43,515 nucleotides of DNA from Clostridia bacterium. GTDB lineage: Bacteria > Bacillota > Clostridia > Oscillospirales > CAG-272. Position numbers and translations under genes: made by a program. Below, piece by piece: positions 1 to 7,302 of the stretch; positions within the stretch are counted from its first letter, which is position 1; the number at the start of each line of letters is the position of its first letter. The notes under the pieces are model-generated. The model ran no database searches and was not told the origin of the DNA. It was given only the letters and a program-made list of their open reading frames with translations. The stretch lies in assembly GCA_017625935.1 (NCBI GenBank), contig JAGALA010000034.1:82593-126107 (forward strand), read 5' to 3'.

Positions 1-936
1 AAATTGCCGATTAGCGAGGGTGTTATCGTATATAACGTAGAAACAATGTACAACCTTGCAAGGGCTGTGCGCTTTGGTGAGCCGATAACGAAAAAGTGGC
101 TCACGGTCGGCGGCGCAATAGATAATCCAACAGTAATTAAGGTGCCGATAGGAGCGAAAATTTCCGATATATTCAAGAAGCTCGGAATAGAAATAAGGGA
201 CGGCTACACGGTGCTCGACGGCGGCCCATCAATGGGCAAGGTTATAAACCCCACTACATATTCAGTCACCAAAACCACAAAGGGAATTTTAATTCTGCCA
301 AACGATACGGAAGCAATCCGCGCGCGCACCGTTAGTGTGAAAATGGCGGTTGCAAGAGCCGAAACGGCCTGCTGCCAATGCACGCGCTGCACAGATATGT
401 GTCCGAGATTTTTGCTTGGCTACCCACTTGAGCCGCACAAAATGGTGAGAACGGCGATGGGTGCCGCTACGGTTATGCCCGAAATGGTCATAAGCGCGAC
501 GCTTTGCTGCGGCTGTGGCATTTGCGAGAGCTTATCGTGCAGTCAAGGCATTTCCCCAAGGGCGGTTATTGAAAACTACAAATCATTGCTTGCAAAAAAC
601 AAGCTCCGCTTTAATTTAGACGGTGACTATAACGTGCGAGGCGAGCGAGATTACAGAATGATTCCCTACAAAAAATGGATGAGCGCGCTCGGCGTTACTA
701 AATTTGACAAAATTGCGGACTACGGCGGTGAAATCAACGATTTTTCACGCGTGGAAATTCCGCTTTCATCTCATATAGGCGCACCAAGCGTTCCGTCGGT
801 TATCGACGGCGATACGGTAAAGGCAGGCGACTTAATTGCCAAGGCGGCTGATGGGCTTTCCTTGCCACAGCACGCGTCGGTTGACGGCACCGTTACACTT
901 GGTATAAACAAAATAATAATTGATAAGGTAAGATAA
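1..936 (+). CDS. pduS: PduS/RnfC-like flavin and Fe-S electron-transfer protein of a microcompartment (5' end cut off)
   Basis: The frame is open to the first base of the window, so this is the C-terminal ~311 residues of a protein that is normally about 440-450 residues. The visible part starts in the Complex-I 51-kDa-like flavin region (GVIVYNVETMYNLARA) and continues into an SLBB-type region. Two cysteine-rich [4Fe-4S] motifs follow (CCQCTRCTDMCP near visible residue 124, and CCGCGICESLSC about 45 residues later). It ends in an RnfC-type barrel-sandwich domain. This order is that of PduS, the flavoprotein which in B12-dependent propanediol microcompartments reduces cobalamin. Here the neighbouring dehydratase is a B12-independent glycyl radical enzyme, so its electrons probably go elsewhere, for example to the activase or across the shell through the PduT-like trimer (inference). 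The PduT gene begins 1 nt after the stop. No start codon or promoter is visible. Confidence 0.85.
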   Translation, partial: KLPISEGVIVYNVETMYNLARAVRFGEPITKKWLTVGGAIDNPTVIKVPIGAKISDIFKKLGIEIRDGYTVLDGGPSMGKVINPTTYSVTKTTKGILILPNDTEAIRARTVSVKMAVARAETACCQCTRCTDMCPRFLLGYPLEPHKMVRTAMGAATVMPEMVISATLCCGCGICESLSCSQGISPRAVIENYKSLLAKNKLRFNLDGDYNVRGERDYRMIPYKKWMSALGVTKFDKIADYGGEINDFSRVEIPLSSHIGAPSVPSVIDGDTVKAGDLIAKAADGLSLPQHASVDGTVTLGINKIIIDKVR

Positions 937-937
937 G

Positions 938-1483
938 ATGTATAAGGCAATAGGTGTTATTGAACTAAAAAGCATACCGAAGGGCGTTGAGGCGGCTGAC
1001 GCGGCGCTCAAGAGCGCGGGAATAGAAATGGTATCCGCGCATCCATCCTGCCCCGGTAAATATGAGATAATTCTCACGGGTGCAATATCTGACGTCAGCG
1101 TTGCGGTTGAGCACGTTGAGAATAGATTTGACGGCTACGTAATTGACTCGTGCGTTATGGGTAGAATTGACGAGCAGGTTATAAAAGCACTTTTCAGCAC
1201 GCAAACGAGCGAGCAAAAGGGCTCACTCGGTCTTGTCGAGACCTTCTCTGCCGCGAGTGCAATTAAGGCGGCGGATATCGCGGTAAAGACCGCAAGGGTT
1301 GAAATATACGATTTAAGAGTTTCAAGAGGCATGGGCGGCAAGGGCGTTGTAATGATTACAGGTGACGTCGGTGACGTTACCGCCGCTGTCGAAGCGGGTG
1401 CAAGCTACGCAAAGAGCGCATCAACCCTTTCCTCATATACGGTAATTGCATCTCCGCACGAAGAATTGTGGAAGCAAATGTAA
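938..1483 (+). CDS. pduT: PduT-like tandem-BMC-domain (BMC-T) shell protein with Fe-S cysteine
   Basis: This 181-residue protein carries two BMC domains in tandem: residues 1-90 (MYKAIGVIELKSIPKG...) and 96-181 (GSLGLVETFSAASAIKAAD...). Such proteins form pseudohexameric trimers in the microcompartment shell. Cys38, in the motif HPSCPGKY, sits exactly where PduT has the cysteine that binds one [4Fe-4S] cluster at the trimer pore. The pore is therefore probably an electron relay rather than a metabolite channel. The gene follows the PduS-like gene by 1 nt, and PduS and PduT are known partners in Pdu shells. It is 26 nt upstream of the dehydratase gene. The size is normal for the family, and the reading frame and the ATG are unambiguous. 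Confidence 0.9.
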   Translation: MYKAIGVIELKSIPKGVEAADAALKSAGIEMVSAHPSCPGKYEIILTGAISDVSVAVEHVENRFDGYVIDSCVMGRIDEQVIKALFSTQTSEQKGSLGLVETFSAASAIKAADIAVKTARVEIYDLRVSRGMGGKGVVMITGDVGDVTAAVEAGASYAKSASTLSSYTVIASPHEELWKQM

Positions 1484-1509
1484 TTATCTTTACAAGATAA
1501 GGAGAAATT

Positions 1510-4041
1510 ATGGAAAACATTAAATTCATAATTGAGAAAAGTGCAAGAATCGGAAAGCTGATAAACGACCTTTACGAAAAAATGCCCGAGATTGAATCAT
1601 CGCGCGCAAGGCTCGTTACCGAAAGCTACAAAATGACCGAAAACCTTCCGATAATCAAGCGCAGAAGCGCCGCGTTTGCTCATATTTTAAGAAATATTCC
1701 AATTGTAATAAGAGAAAATGAGCTTATCGTCGGCAGTGCAACTCTCGCACCTCGCGGATGCCAGACCTTCCCCGAGTATTCATACGAATGGCTCCTTGGC
1801 GAGCTTGACACGGTTGCGACAAGAGATGCCGATCCGTTTTACATAAGCGAAGAAACAAAGAAGGAGCTGCGCGAGATTTTCCCTTGGTGGCACGGTAAAA
1901 CAACAAGTGACCTTGCAAAAGCCAATATGTCACCCGAGGCGTATGAGGCGTTTACGGAGCATTCCGTGTTCACCCCCGGCAACTATTTTTATAACGGAAT
2001 AGGACACGTTTGCGTTGACTACGGCAAGGTGCTGAAAATAGGCTATCGCGGTATTATTGCCGAGGCGGAGAGCGCACTTAAAATGCTTGACGTTTCCGAC
2101 GGAGACTACGTTTCAAGAAGCAATTTTTTAAACGCGGTAATCGAAAGCTGTCAAGCGGTAATCGAATACGCGCGCAGATACAGCGTCCTTGCACGCGATA
2201 TGGCATCTAAGGAGTCAAATCCCGAAAGAAAGCGCGAGCTTGAATTAATCTCTCGTAACTGTTTAAGAGTGCCCGAGTTCGGCGCGACAAGCTTTTACGA
2301 GGCGTGTCAGTCGTTCTGGTTTATTCAGCTTCTTTTGCAAGTTGAATCAAGCGGACACTCCATCTCCCCGGGTAGATTTGACCAATATATGTATCCTTAC
2401 TTTAAAAAGGACATCGATAGCGGCAAGATAACCTATGAAGCGGCACAGGAGCTCCTTGACTGTATCTGGGTAAAATTCAACGATATAAATAAGGTAAGAG
2501 ATGCGGCATCCGCTGACGGCTTTGCAGGCTACGGTATGTTCCAAAATCTAATTGTCGGCGGTCAGGATATTCACGGTATGGACGCGACAAATGACCTTTC
2601 GTATATGTGCATTGAGGCTGCTATGCACGTTCCGCTTCCACAGCCCTCAATTTCAATAAGAGTTTGGAACGGCTCACCCGAGCCACTCCTTATTAAAGCG
2701 GCAGCACTCACTCGCCTTGGCACAGGCTTGCCCGCTTACTATAACGATGAAATTATCATACCGTCTATTATGGCAAGAGGACTCACCCTTGAGGATGCAA
2801 GAGATTATTGCATTATCGGTTGTGTTGAGCCGCAAAAGGCGGGAAAAACAGACGGCTGGCACGATGCGGCATTCTTCAATATGTGCCGTCCTATGGAGCT
2901 TGCCTTCTCAAACGGCTACGACAAGGGCAAAAAAATCGGCCCCGACACAGGCGACGTGGCTGATATGAAAACATTTAAGGAGTTTTACGAGGCATACAAG
3001 GCTCAGCAAAGCTATATGATAAAGCTGCTCGTAAACGCAAACAACGCAATTGATACAGCGCACGCGGTAAGATGTCCGCTTCCCTTCCAGTCCTGTATGG
3101 TTGAGGACTGCATCGGCAGAGGAAAATCACTCCAAGAGGGCGGCGCGATATATAACTTCACAGGTCCGCAGGGCTTCGGTATTGCAAATAACACCGACGG
3201 TCTTGTAGCAATTAAGAAACTTGTTTTCGAGGAAAAGAGATTTACCCTTTGCGAGCTTCGCGAGGCGCTGAAGGCAAACTTCGGCTACGGTGTGCAGGGC
3301 GCGCAGGCGGAAAAGCTCACAACCGAGATAGCAGCCGAGCTTATGCGTCAGGGCATTGATATAAACGAAAGCGCAATTCGCACAATCTACGATGAGGTGA
3401 CAAATCAAACCTCACTTAGCGAGAGCGAAAAAGCGAGATATAAGGAAATCAAACGCTTAATAGAGGAAGAAGCGCCGAAGTACGGCAACGATATTTACGA
3501 CGTTGATATGCTTGCAAGAGACGTTGCAAACACCTACACAAAAGAGGTTGAAAAGTACAAAAATCCAAGAGGCGGTATATTCCAAGCAGGACTTTACCCT
3601 GTTTCTGCTAACGTGCCGCTTGGCGCATCCACAGGTGCAACACCCGACGGAAGACTCGCATATACTCCGCTTGCAGACGGCATCGGTCCTGCCTCGGGCA
3701 GAGACGTAAAGGGACCGACTGCAACCGCAAACTCGGTTGCAAAGCTTGAGCAGGGCGTTGCCTCAAACGGAACGCTCCTTAACCAAAAGTTCCACCCGTC
3801 AGCGCTTGCCGGTATGAGCGGGCTTACCAAGTTCGTTGCGCTCATCCGCTCGTACTTTGACCAAAAGGGAATGCACGTTCAGTTCAACGTGGTAACAAGG
3901 GAAACGTTGCTTGACGCGCAAAAGAACCCCGAAAAATATAAGACCTTAGTTGTCAGAGTTGCAGGCTATAGCGCGCTCTTTACAACGCTTTCGCGCTCGC
4001 TTCAGAATGATATAATTAACAGAACCGAGCAGGGCTGGTGA
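1510..4041 (+). CDS. B12-independent glycyl radical diol dehydratase (1,2-propanediol or glycerol)
   Basis: This 843-residue glycyl radical enzyme dehydrates a vicinal diol to an aldehyde (1,2-propanediol to propionaldehyde, or glycerol to 3-hydroxypropionaldehyde). All diagnostic residues are visible. The thiyl cysteine and base lie in GCVEP (Cys438, Glu440), His166 in GIGHVCVDYGK, Ser284 in SSGHSIS, Asp452 in GWHDAAFFN, and the radical Gly819 in RVAGYSALF. The Cys-to-Asp spacing of 14 matches the glycerol dehydratase DhaB1 of Clostridium butyricum. Choline lyase is unlikely because it lacks this Asp signature. Compared with DhaB1 (787 residues, as I recall it) there is an extra segment of roughly 50 residues around 600-655. 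The BMC shell genes on both sides mark it as a lumen enzyme that confines the toxic aldehyde. A ribosome site AAGGAGAAATT precedes the ATG. Glycerol versus propanediol cannot be decided from sequence alone; with PduS/T/U/V-like neighbours I favour propanediol. Confidence 0.92.
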   Translation: MENIKFIIEKSARIGKLINDLYEKMPEIESSRARLVTESYKMTENLPIIKRRSAAFAHILRNIPIVIRENELIVGSATLAPRGCQTFPEYSYEWLLGELDTVATRDADPFYISEETKKELREIFPWWHGKTTSDLAKANMSPEAYEAFTEHSVFTPGNYFYNGIGHVCVDYGKVLKIGYRGIIAEAESALKMLDVSDGDYVSRSNFLNAVIESCQAVIEYARRYSVLARDMASKESNPERKRELELISRNCLRVPEFGATSFYEACQSFWFIQLLLQVESSGHSISPGRFDQYMYPYFKKDIDSGKITYEAAQELLDCIWVKFNDINKVRDAASADGFAGYGMFQNLIVGGQDIHGMDATNDLSYMCIEAAMHVPLPQPSISIRVWNGSPEPLLIKAAALTRLGTGLPAYYNDEIIIPSIMARGLTLEDARDYCIIGCVEPQKAGKTDGWHDAAFFNMCRPMELAFSNGYDKGKKIGPDTGDVADMKTFKEFYEAYKAQQSYMIKLLVNANNAIDTAHAVRCPLPFQSCMVEDCIGRGKSLQEGGAIYNFTGPQGFGIANNTDGLVAIKKLVFEEKRFTLCELREALKANFGYGVQGAQAEKLTTEIAAELMRQGIDINESAIRTIYDEVTNQTSLSESEKARYKEIKRLIEEEAPKYGNDIYDVDMLARDVANTYTKEVEKYKNPRGGIFQAGLYPVSANVPLGASTGATPDGRLAYTPLADGIGPASGRDVKGPTATANSVAKLEQGVASNGTLLNQKFHPSALAGMSGLTKFVALIRSYFDQKGMHVQFNVVTRETLLDAQKNPEKYKTLVVRVAGYSALFTTLSRSLQNDIINRTEQGW

Positions 4042-4375
4042 GAATAGGGCGTCACATTAAGGCACAACCATAAACCACAATAAAACGCAACCAAGCGCAT
4101 CATTTGTCGCTCGAAAAATAAGGTTGAAAAACTCCGTTTTTCTTCATTTATGTGGTTTATTATCGCCGATTTTTGCTCTACCGTACACAAGTACGCCTAC
4201 GCTTAAAAATCGACGATTTCTGCTCTTAATCTGACAACCCTATATGAAGATACGCACAGTGAATTACATCATTGCTTGCAAAGCAAGCTACTTCATTATT
4301 TGCAAAGCAAGTTACTTCATTATTTGCAAAACAAGCTACATCATTATTTACTTTGAGAAAGGAGAAAACAGGAAG
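4042..4375 (+). promoter_or_regulatory. Structured 334-nt gap between dehydratase and activase genes
   Basis: All other junctions in this operon are 26 nt or less, so the gap stands out. It holds an imperfect inverted repeat pairing 4070-4084 (ATAAACCACAATAAA) with 4147-4160. Inside that is a small hairpin AAAAAC-TCC-GTTTTT (4127-4141). There is also a direct repeat of 18 nt with two mismatches (4162-4179 and 4209-4226), and then three tandem 24-nt units. It could hold an attenuator or a processing site that lets the dehydratase be made in excess over its activase. This role is an inference. No clear sigma-A promoter was seen. Confidence 0.4.
4276..4347 (+). repeat. Three tandem 24-bp units upstream of the activase
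   Basis: Three head-to-tail 24-bp copies run 4276-4299, 4300-4323 and 4324-4347, each opening with TTGCAAAGCAAG or TTGCAAAACAAG and ending CATTAT. The first copy is preceded by GCT, so that GCTTGCAAAGCAAGC can fold on itself. As 24 is divisible by three and no stop intervenes, the units read in frame with the activase as CKASYFII-type octapeptides. The strong ribosome site lies downstream, however, so translation of the repeat is doubtful. There are no spacers between units, so this is not CRISPR. Confidence 0.85.
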
Positions 4376-5158
4376 ATGCCAAGCGACATTAAGGGCAGAA
4401 TATTTAATATTCAACGCTTTTCAATTCACGACGGGCCTGGAATTAGGACAATTGTCTTTTTCAAGGGCTGCTATATGAGATGCGCGTGGTGCTGTAATCC
4501 CGAATCTCAAAGCAAGGAAATAGAAACCATAATTGAAAAGGACAAGGAAAAAATAGTTGGCAGGGATGTAACGGTTGATGATATTATGCCCGAAATTCTT
4601 GCTGACCTGCCCTACTACAAAAGGAGTGAGGGCGGTGTTACTCTCTCGGGCGGCGAGGTGCTTTGCCAAGCGGATTTTGCCGCTGAGCTATTAAAGGAGT
4701 GTAAGTCATACGGACTGCACACAGCAATCGAAACTGCCGCGTCCGCGCCCTTTTCGGAAATAGAAAAGCTGCTTCCGTATCTTGATTTGGTGCTTATGGA
4801 CATAAAGCATATGAATTCGGAAAAGCACAAGGAATACACCGCCGCGCCAAACGAGCGCATACTTGAAAACGCAAGGAAAATAGCCGAAAGCGGTGTCGAG
4901 CTTATCATAAGAACGCCTGTTATCCCATCCTTTAACGATACCCCCGAGGAGATAAAGGCGATAGCCCATTTTGCAAAAACGCTGAAGGGGGTAAAGGAGC
5001 ATCACCTGCTCCCCTATCACAGATTGGGCACAGACAAATATAAGGGGCTTGGAAGATACTATTCCCTGCCCGAAATTGAGCCGCCGACAAGGGAAAAAAT
5101 GGAATACCTTTTGTCGATAGCTGAGACATCGGGACTTAAATGTAAAATCGGAGGATGA
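4376..5158 (+). CDS. Glycyl radical enzyme activase (radical SAM), short form without the ferredoxin insert
   Basis: This 260-residue radical-SAM protein installs the glycyl radical on the upstream dehydratase using S-adenosylmethionine and an electron. The SAM cluster motif CX3CX2C is CYMRCAWC, followed by the CNPES hallmark of activases of this group. The GG(E/M) SAM-binding motif is LSGGEVL, and the C-terminal half is a complete partial TIM barrel. Activases of diol dehydratases and other BMC-type enzymes usually carry eight further cysteines in a ferredoxin-like insert of about 45 residues between these two motifs. Here the connection is short (roughly 50 residues in all) and contains no such cysteines, as in pyruvate formate-lyase activase. 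The frame extends upstream to an ATG at 4244 through the tandem repeat. I chose 4376 because AAAGGAG lies at 4358-4364 and the family's conserved N-terminus (IKGRIFNIQRFS) begins right after it. Confidence 0.88.
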   Translation: MPSDIKGRIFNIQRFSIHDGPGIRTIVFFKGCYMRCAWCCNPESQSKEIETIIEKDKEKIVGRDVTVDDIMPEILADLPYYKRSEGGVTLSGGEVLCQADFAAELLKECKSYGLHTAIETAASAPFSEIEKLLPYLDLVLMDIKHMNSEKHKEYTAAPNERILENARKIAESGVELIIRTPVIPSFNDTPEEIKAIAHFAKTLKGVKEHHLLPYHRLGTDKYKGLGRYYSLPEIEPPTREKMEYLLSIAETSGLKCKIGG

Positions 5159-5159
5159 A

Positions 5160-5519
5160 ATGGAACTTAAAGAAAATATGAGAATTGTGCAGGAGTTAGT
5201 ACCGGGTAAGCAGATAACTCTTTGCCATATAATTGCAAATCCCGACGACGTGCTTTACACCAAGCTCGGACTTGACCCAAAGACAGACTATACAAGAAGC
5301 GCAATAGGTGTTTTAACCGTTTCTCCTGCCGAAAGTGCGGTAATTGCCGCTGATATTGCAATAAAATCATCGGGCGCAGATATCGGCTTTGTCGATAGAT
5401 TTACAGGAACACTCATTATCACAGGAAGCGTTTCAAGCGTGGAATCCGCGTTTTCAGCAATCCGCGAATATTTCGTTTCAAAGCTTTCCTACGTTTGCTG
5501 TGATATAACAAGAACGTAA
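5160..5519 (+). CDS. pduU: PduU/EutS-like circularly permuted BMC shell protein
   Basis: This 119-residue shell protein opens with MRIVQELVPGKQITLCHIIANP, the strand and loop that form the beta-barrel cap of PduU and EutS hexamers. A permuted BMC fold follows (SAIGVLTVSPAESAVIAADIAIKSS, DIGFVDRFTGTLIITGSVSSVE). The size is typical of the family. Members form hexamers whose pore is covered by a small barrel, and PduU interacts with PduV in Salmonella. That fits the next gene, whose ATG overlaps this stop by one base. The ribosome site is inside the end of the activase gene (AAATCGGAGGATGAAATG), so the two are translationally linked. Confidence 0.9.
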   Translation: MELKENMRIVQELVPGKQITLCHIIANPDDVLYTKLGLDPKTDYTRSAIGVLTVSPAESAVIAADIAIKSSGADIGFVDRFTGTLIITGSVSSVESAFSAIREYFVSKLSYVCCDITRT

Positions 5520-5980
5520 TGAAAAAAATTATTTTAATAGGCAGAGTTGCGGCAGGCAAAACCACCTTAACTCAAGCACTAAACGGTGAAAGCATTCACT
5601 ATTACAAAACGCAATATATTAACTACCTCGATACTATAATCGACACCCCCGGAGAATATACGGAGCTGCGCCAAACGAGCGGTGCGCTCGCCCTTTACGC
5701 ATACGAGGCGGACGTTGTCGGTCTTGTTTTGTCGGCAAACGAGCCGTATTCTATCTTCTCCCCGTGTATTACAAGCCTTGTAAACCGCGAGGTTGTCGGA
5801 ATTATAACGGGCATAGACAAGCCCGACGCCAACCCCGAAAGAGTTGAAAGATGGCTCAGGCTTGCGGGCTGTAAAAAAATATTTCCGCTTAGCGCGTACA
5901 CGGGCGAGGGACTTGATAAGCTAATTGAGTTTTTGGCGGAAGATGAAAAAGAATTGGAAGAAATGAGGAAGCAAAAATGA
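5519..5980 (+). CDS. pduV: PduV/EutP-like small GTPase of the microcompartment
   Basis: This 153-residue P-loop protein has G1 GRVAAGKTT (near residue 8), G3 DTPGEY, a G4-like TGIDKPDA and G5 SAYTGEG. That is the pattern of the EutP/PduV family. In Salmonella, PduV binds the outside of the Pdu shell through its N-terminus and has been linked to microcompartment movement. Members of the family found in other operons are of unclear biochemical role. This copy is followed, with a 4-nt ATGA overlap, by a ParA-type ATPase. The pairing suggests that GTPase, ATPase and adaptor act together on the location or inheritance of the compartment (inference). Confidence 0.85.
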   Translation: MKKIILIGRVAAGKTTLTQALNGESIHYYKTQYINYLDTIIDTPGEYTELRQTSGALALYAYEADVVGLVLSANEPYSIFSPCITSLVNREVVGIITGIDKPDANPERVERWLRLAGCKKIFPLSAYTGEGLDKLIEFLAEDEKELEEMRKQK

Positions 5981-6768
5981 GCAGAACCAAGGTGATCGCG
6001 TTTGCGAACAACAAGGGCGGCAGCGGAAAAACCACAAGCTGCTCAAATATCGGCTGTGCACTTTCTATGATGGGCAAAAAAGTGCTTATTATCGACGGAG
6101 ATATGCAGTTAAATTTGACTCTTTCCTTCTTTGATGAGGAGAGGGCGCTTGAATATGCAAGCAACGGGAAAAATATATATACTGCGATAAAGGAAGAAAA
6201 GGACTTGTCCGATTTCGTTGTACCAACGGAATACGAGAATCTTGATATTGTACCCTCAACCTCACTTATGAGCGGCATCGAATTTGACCTTTTCCCGAAA
6301 TGGCAAAGAGAATTTGTGCTTCGCAAGTGTCTGTCATCTATCGTTGCGCGCGGCTACTACGACTACATACTTATCGACTCTCCCCCAACGCTCGGCGGTT
6401 GGGTGATGAACGTGCTTTGCGTGTCCGACTTCGTTATAATTCCCGTTGAGGCGAGCCCTTGGGGACTTTTCGGTCTTGCAAATATGTTCGACTTTATCGG
6501 CAAGGTTAAGGAAATTTCTCCGCGCCTTGAGATTATGGGAATTATGGTAACTAAGGCGGATGAGAGAAAGACCTACTTTAAGGAAACTTTAAAAACGCTT
6601 AGGGAGAGCGAGGACGTAAGAGTCTTTGACGGCTACGTAAAGGTGGACAGCGCTATCGAGTGGTCACAGGATAACAGTAAGCCCGTTGTTGCTTACAAAA
6701 AATACTCAAGGAGCGCACTTGAATACAAAAAGCTCGCAAAGGAGATTCTAGATTATGCCAATAGGTAA
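5977..6768 (+). CDS. ParA/McdA-like ATPase in the microcompartment operon (candidate BMC positioning factor)
   Basis: This 263-residue ATPase has the deviant Walker A motif KGGSGKTT (residues 13-20, with signature Lys13), the loop IDGDMQLNLT in place of the usual DxDPQGN, and a Walker B IDSPPTLGG. There is no N-terminal DNA-binding domain. ParA ATPases bind nucleoid DNA non-specifically as ATP dimers and are released by a partner that sits on the cargo. McdA does this for carboxysomes, and related ATPases are known in other BMC operons. The gene overlaps pduV by 4 nt, and the next gene, for a disordered lysine-rich protein, overlaps its end by 14 nt. It is clearly distinct from the chromosomal ParA at 14646, which has the canonical sequence. 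A role in spreading or partitioning the diol-degrading compartment is inference from context and family. Confidence 0.8.
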   Translation: MSRTKVIAFANNKGGSGKTTSCSNIGCALSMMGKKVLIIDGDMQLNLTLSFFDEERALEYASNGKNIYTAIKEEKDLSDFVVPTEYENLDIVPSTSLMSGIEFDLFPKWQREFVLRKCLSSIVARGYYDYILIDSPPTLGGWVMNVLCVSDFVIIPVEASPWGLFGLANMFDFIGKVKEISPRLEIMGIMVTKADERKTYFKETLKTLRESEDVRVFDGYVKVDSAIEWSQDNSKPVVAYKKYSRSALEYKKLAKEILDYANR

Positions 6769-7156
6769 AAACGCGATAAAAAGAATATCAAATAATGGCT
6801 ATTCAAACGTGACATCCTCAGCACCCGATATGGAAAACAGCGTGGTAAATGAGGAAAAGGAAATAGCACCGAAAAAGGAAAATAGCGCAAAAAAGACCGC
6901 CCCTGTATCTAAAATATCACCAAATGCGGGCACAAAAAAAGCGCCAAGTGCAAAATCAACCGCACCAAAGCCAACTGTGAAAAAAACAACGACAAAGGCA
7001 GCACCAAAATCAACCCCTGCACCTAAAAAGAGCATGGAGGTCGAGCCAACACTCTCCCCTGTTAACACCGCAAAAAAGGTAACGGGTAAGACGGAAAACA
7101 AGCAGGATAACGGCTGCATACACATCGGCGGCGAGCTACCAATTCATCTTCTTTAA
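6755..7156 (+). CDS. Disordered lysine/proline-rich protein, candidate ParA partner (McdB-like) for the microcompartment
   Basis: This 133-residue protein has three parts. A basic N-terminus (MPIGKNAIKRISNNGYSNV..., about 30 residues, ending SAPDMENSVV) is followed by about 85 residues of K/P/A/T-rich low complexity with no predicted fold. A short hydrophobic end, CIHIGGELPIHLL, closes the protein. Partners of ParA ATPases commonly carry a short basic N-terminal peptide that triggers ATP hydrolysis, and McdB proteins are mostly disordered. By analogy the N-terminus would act on the ParA and the C-terminus would dock on the shell. I recognise no named domain, and the function is inferred from gene overlap and architecture. 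The frame is real: it overlaps the ParA gene, shows no stops over the low-complexity stretch, and ends just before a strong terminator. Confidence 0.65.
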   Translation: MPIGKNAIKRISNNGYSNVTSSAPDMENSVVNEEKEIAPKKENSAKKTAPVSKISPNAGTKKAPSAKSTAPKPTVKKTTTKAAPKSTPAPKKSMEVEPTLSPVNTAKKVTGKTENKQDNGCIHIGGELPIHLL

Positions 7157-7175
7157 TAGAAAAGAAATACAAGTA

Positions 7176-7212
7176 AAAAGCAGAATTTCGCAATGAAATT
7201 CTGCTTTTTTTA
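7176..7212 (+). terminator. Rho-independent terminator of the microcompartment operon
   Basis: An 11-bp stem AGCAGAATTTC / GAAATTCTGCT with a GCAAT loop is followed by seven T. It lies 20 nt after the stop of the last BMC gene. The same stem sequence is used by the terminator at 11520. Confidence 0.92.
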
Positions 7213-7241
7213 TCAATAAAACATCATTTTTTTGAGATTTA

Positions 7242-7283
7242 TTGAATTGTAAAAAATTATGTGATATCATAAGGTTATGATAT
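7242..7283 (+). promoter_or_regulatory. Promoter of the mannosidase operon with an overlapping palindromic operator
   Basis: The -35 TTGAAT (7242-7247) and -10 TATCAT (7265-7270) are 17 nt apart. A perfect inverted repeat of 9-bp arms around a GG centre (ATATCATAAGGTTATGATAT, 7264-7283) covers the -10 and the expected transcription start. This is the classic place for a repressor to block RNA polymerase. The regulator is not in the window. Confidence 0.65.
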
Positions 7284-7302
7284 TGCTCTTTTGGAGATTA
7301 TT

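Noticed and set aside
4276..4347. CRISPR-like short repeat array
   Set aside because: Units are directly head-to-tail with no spacers, and there are no cas genes.
4244..4375. A longer activase starting at ATG 4244 with a repeat-encoded N-terminus
   Set aside because: There is no ribosome site before 4244, while a good one precedes 4376, where the family similarity begins. Kept only as an alternative in the findings.
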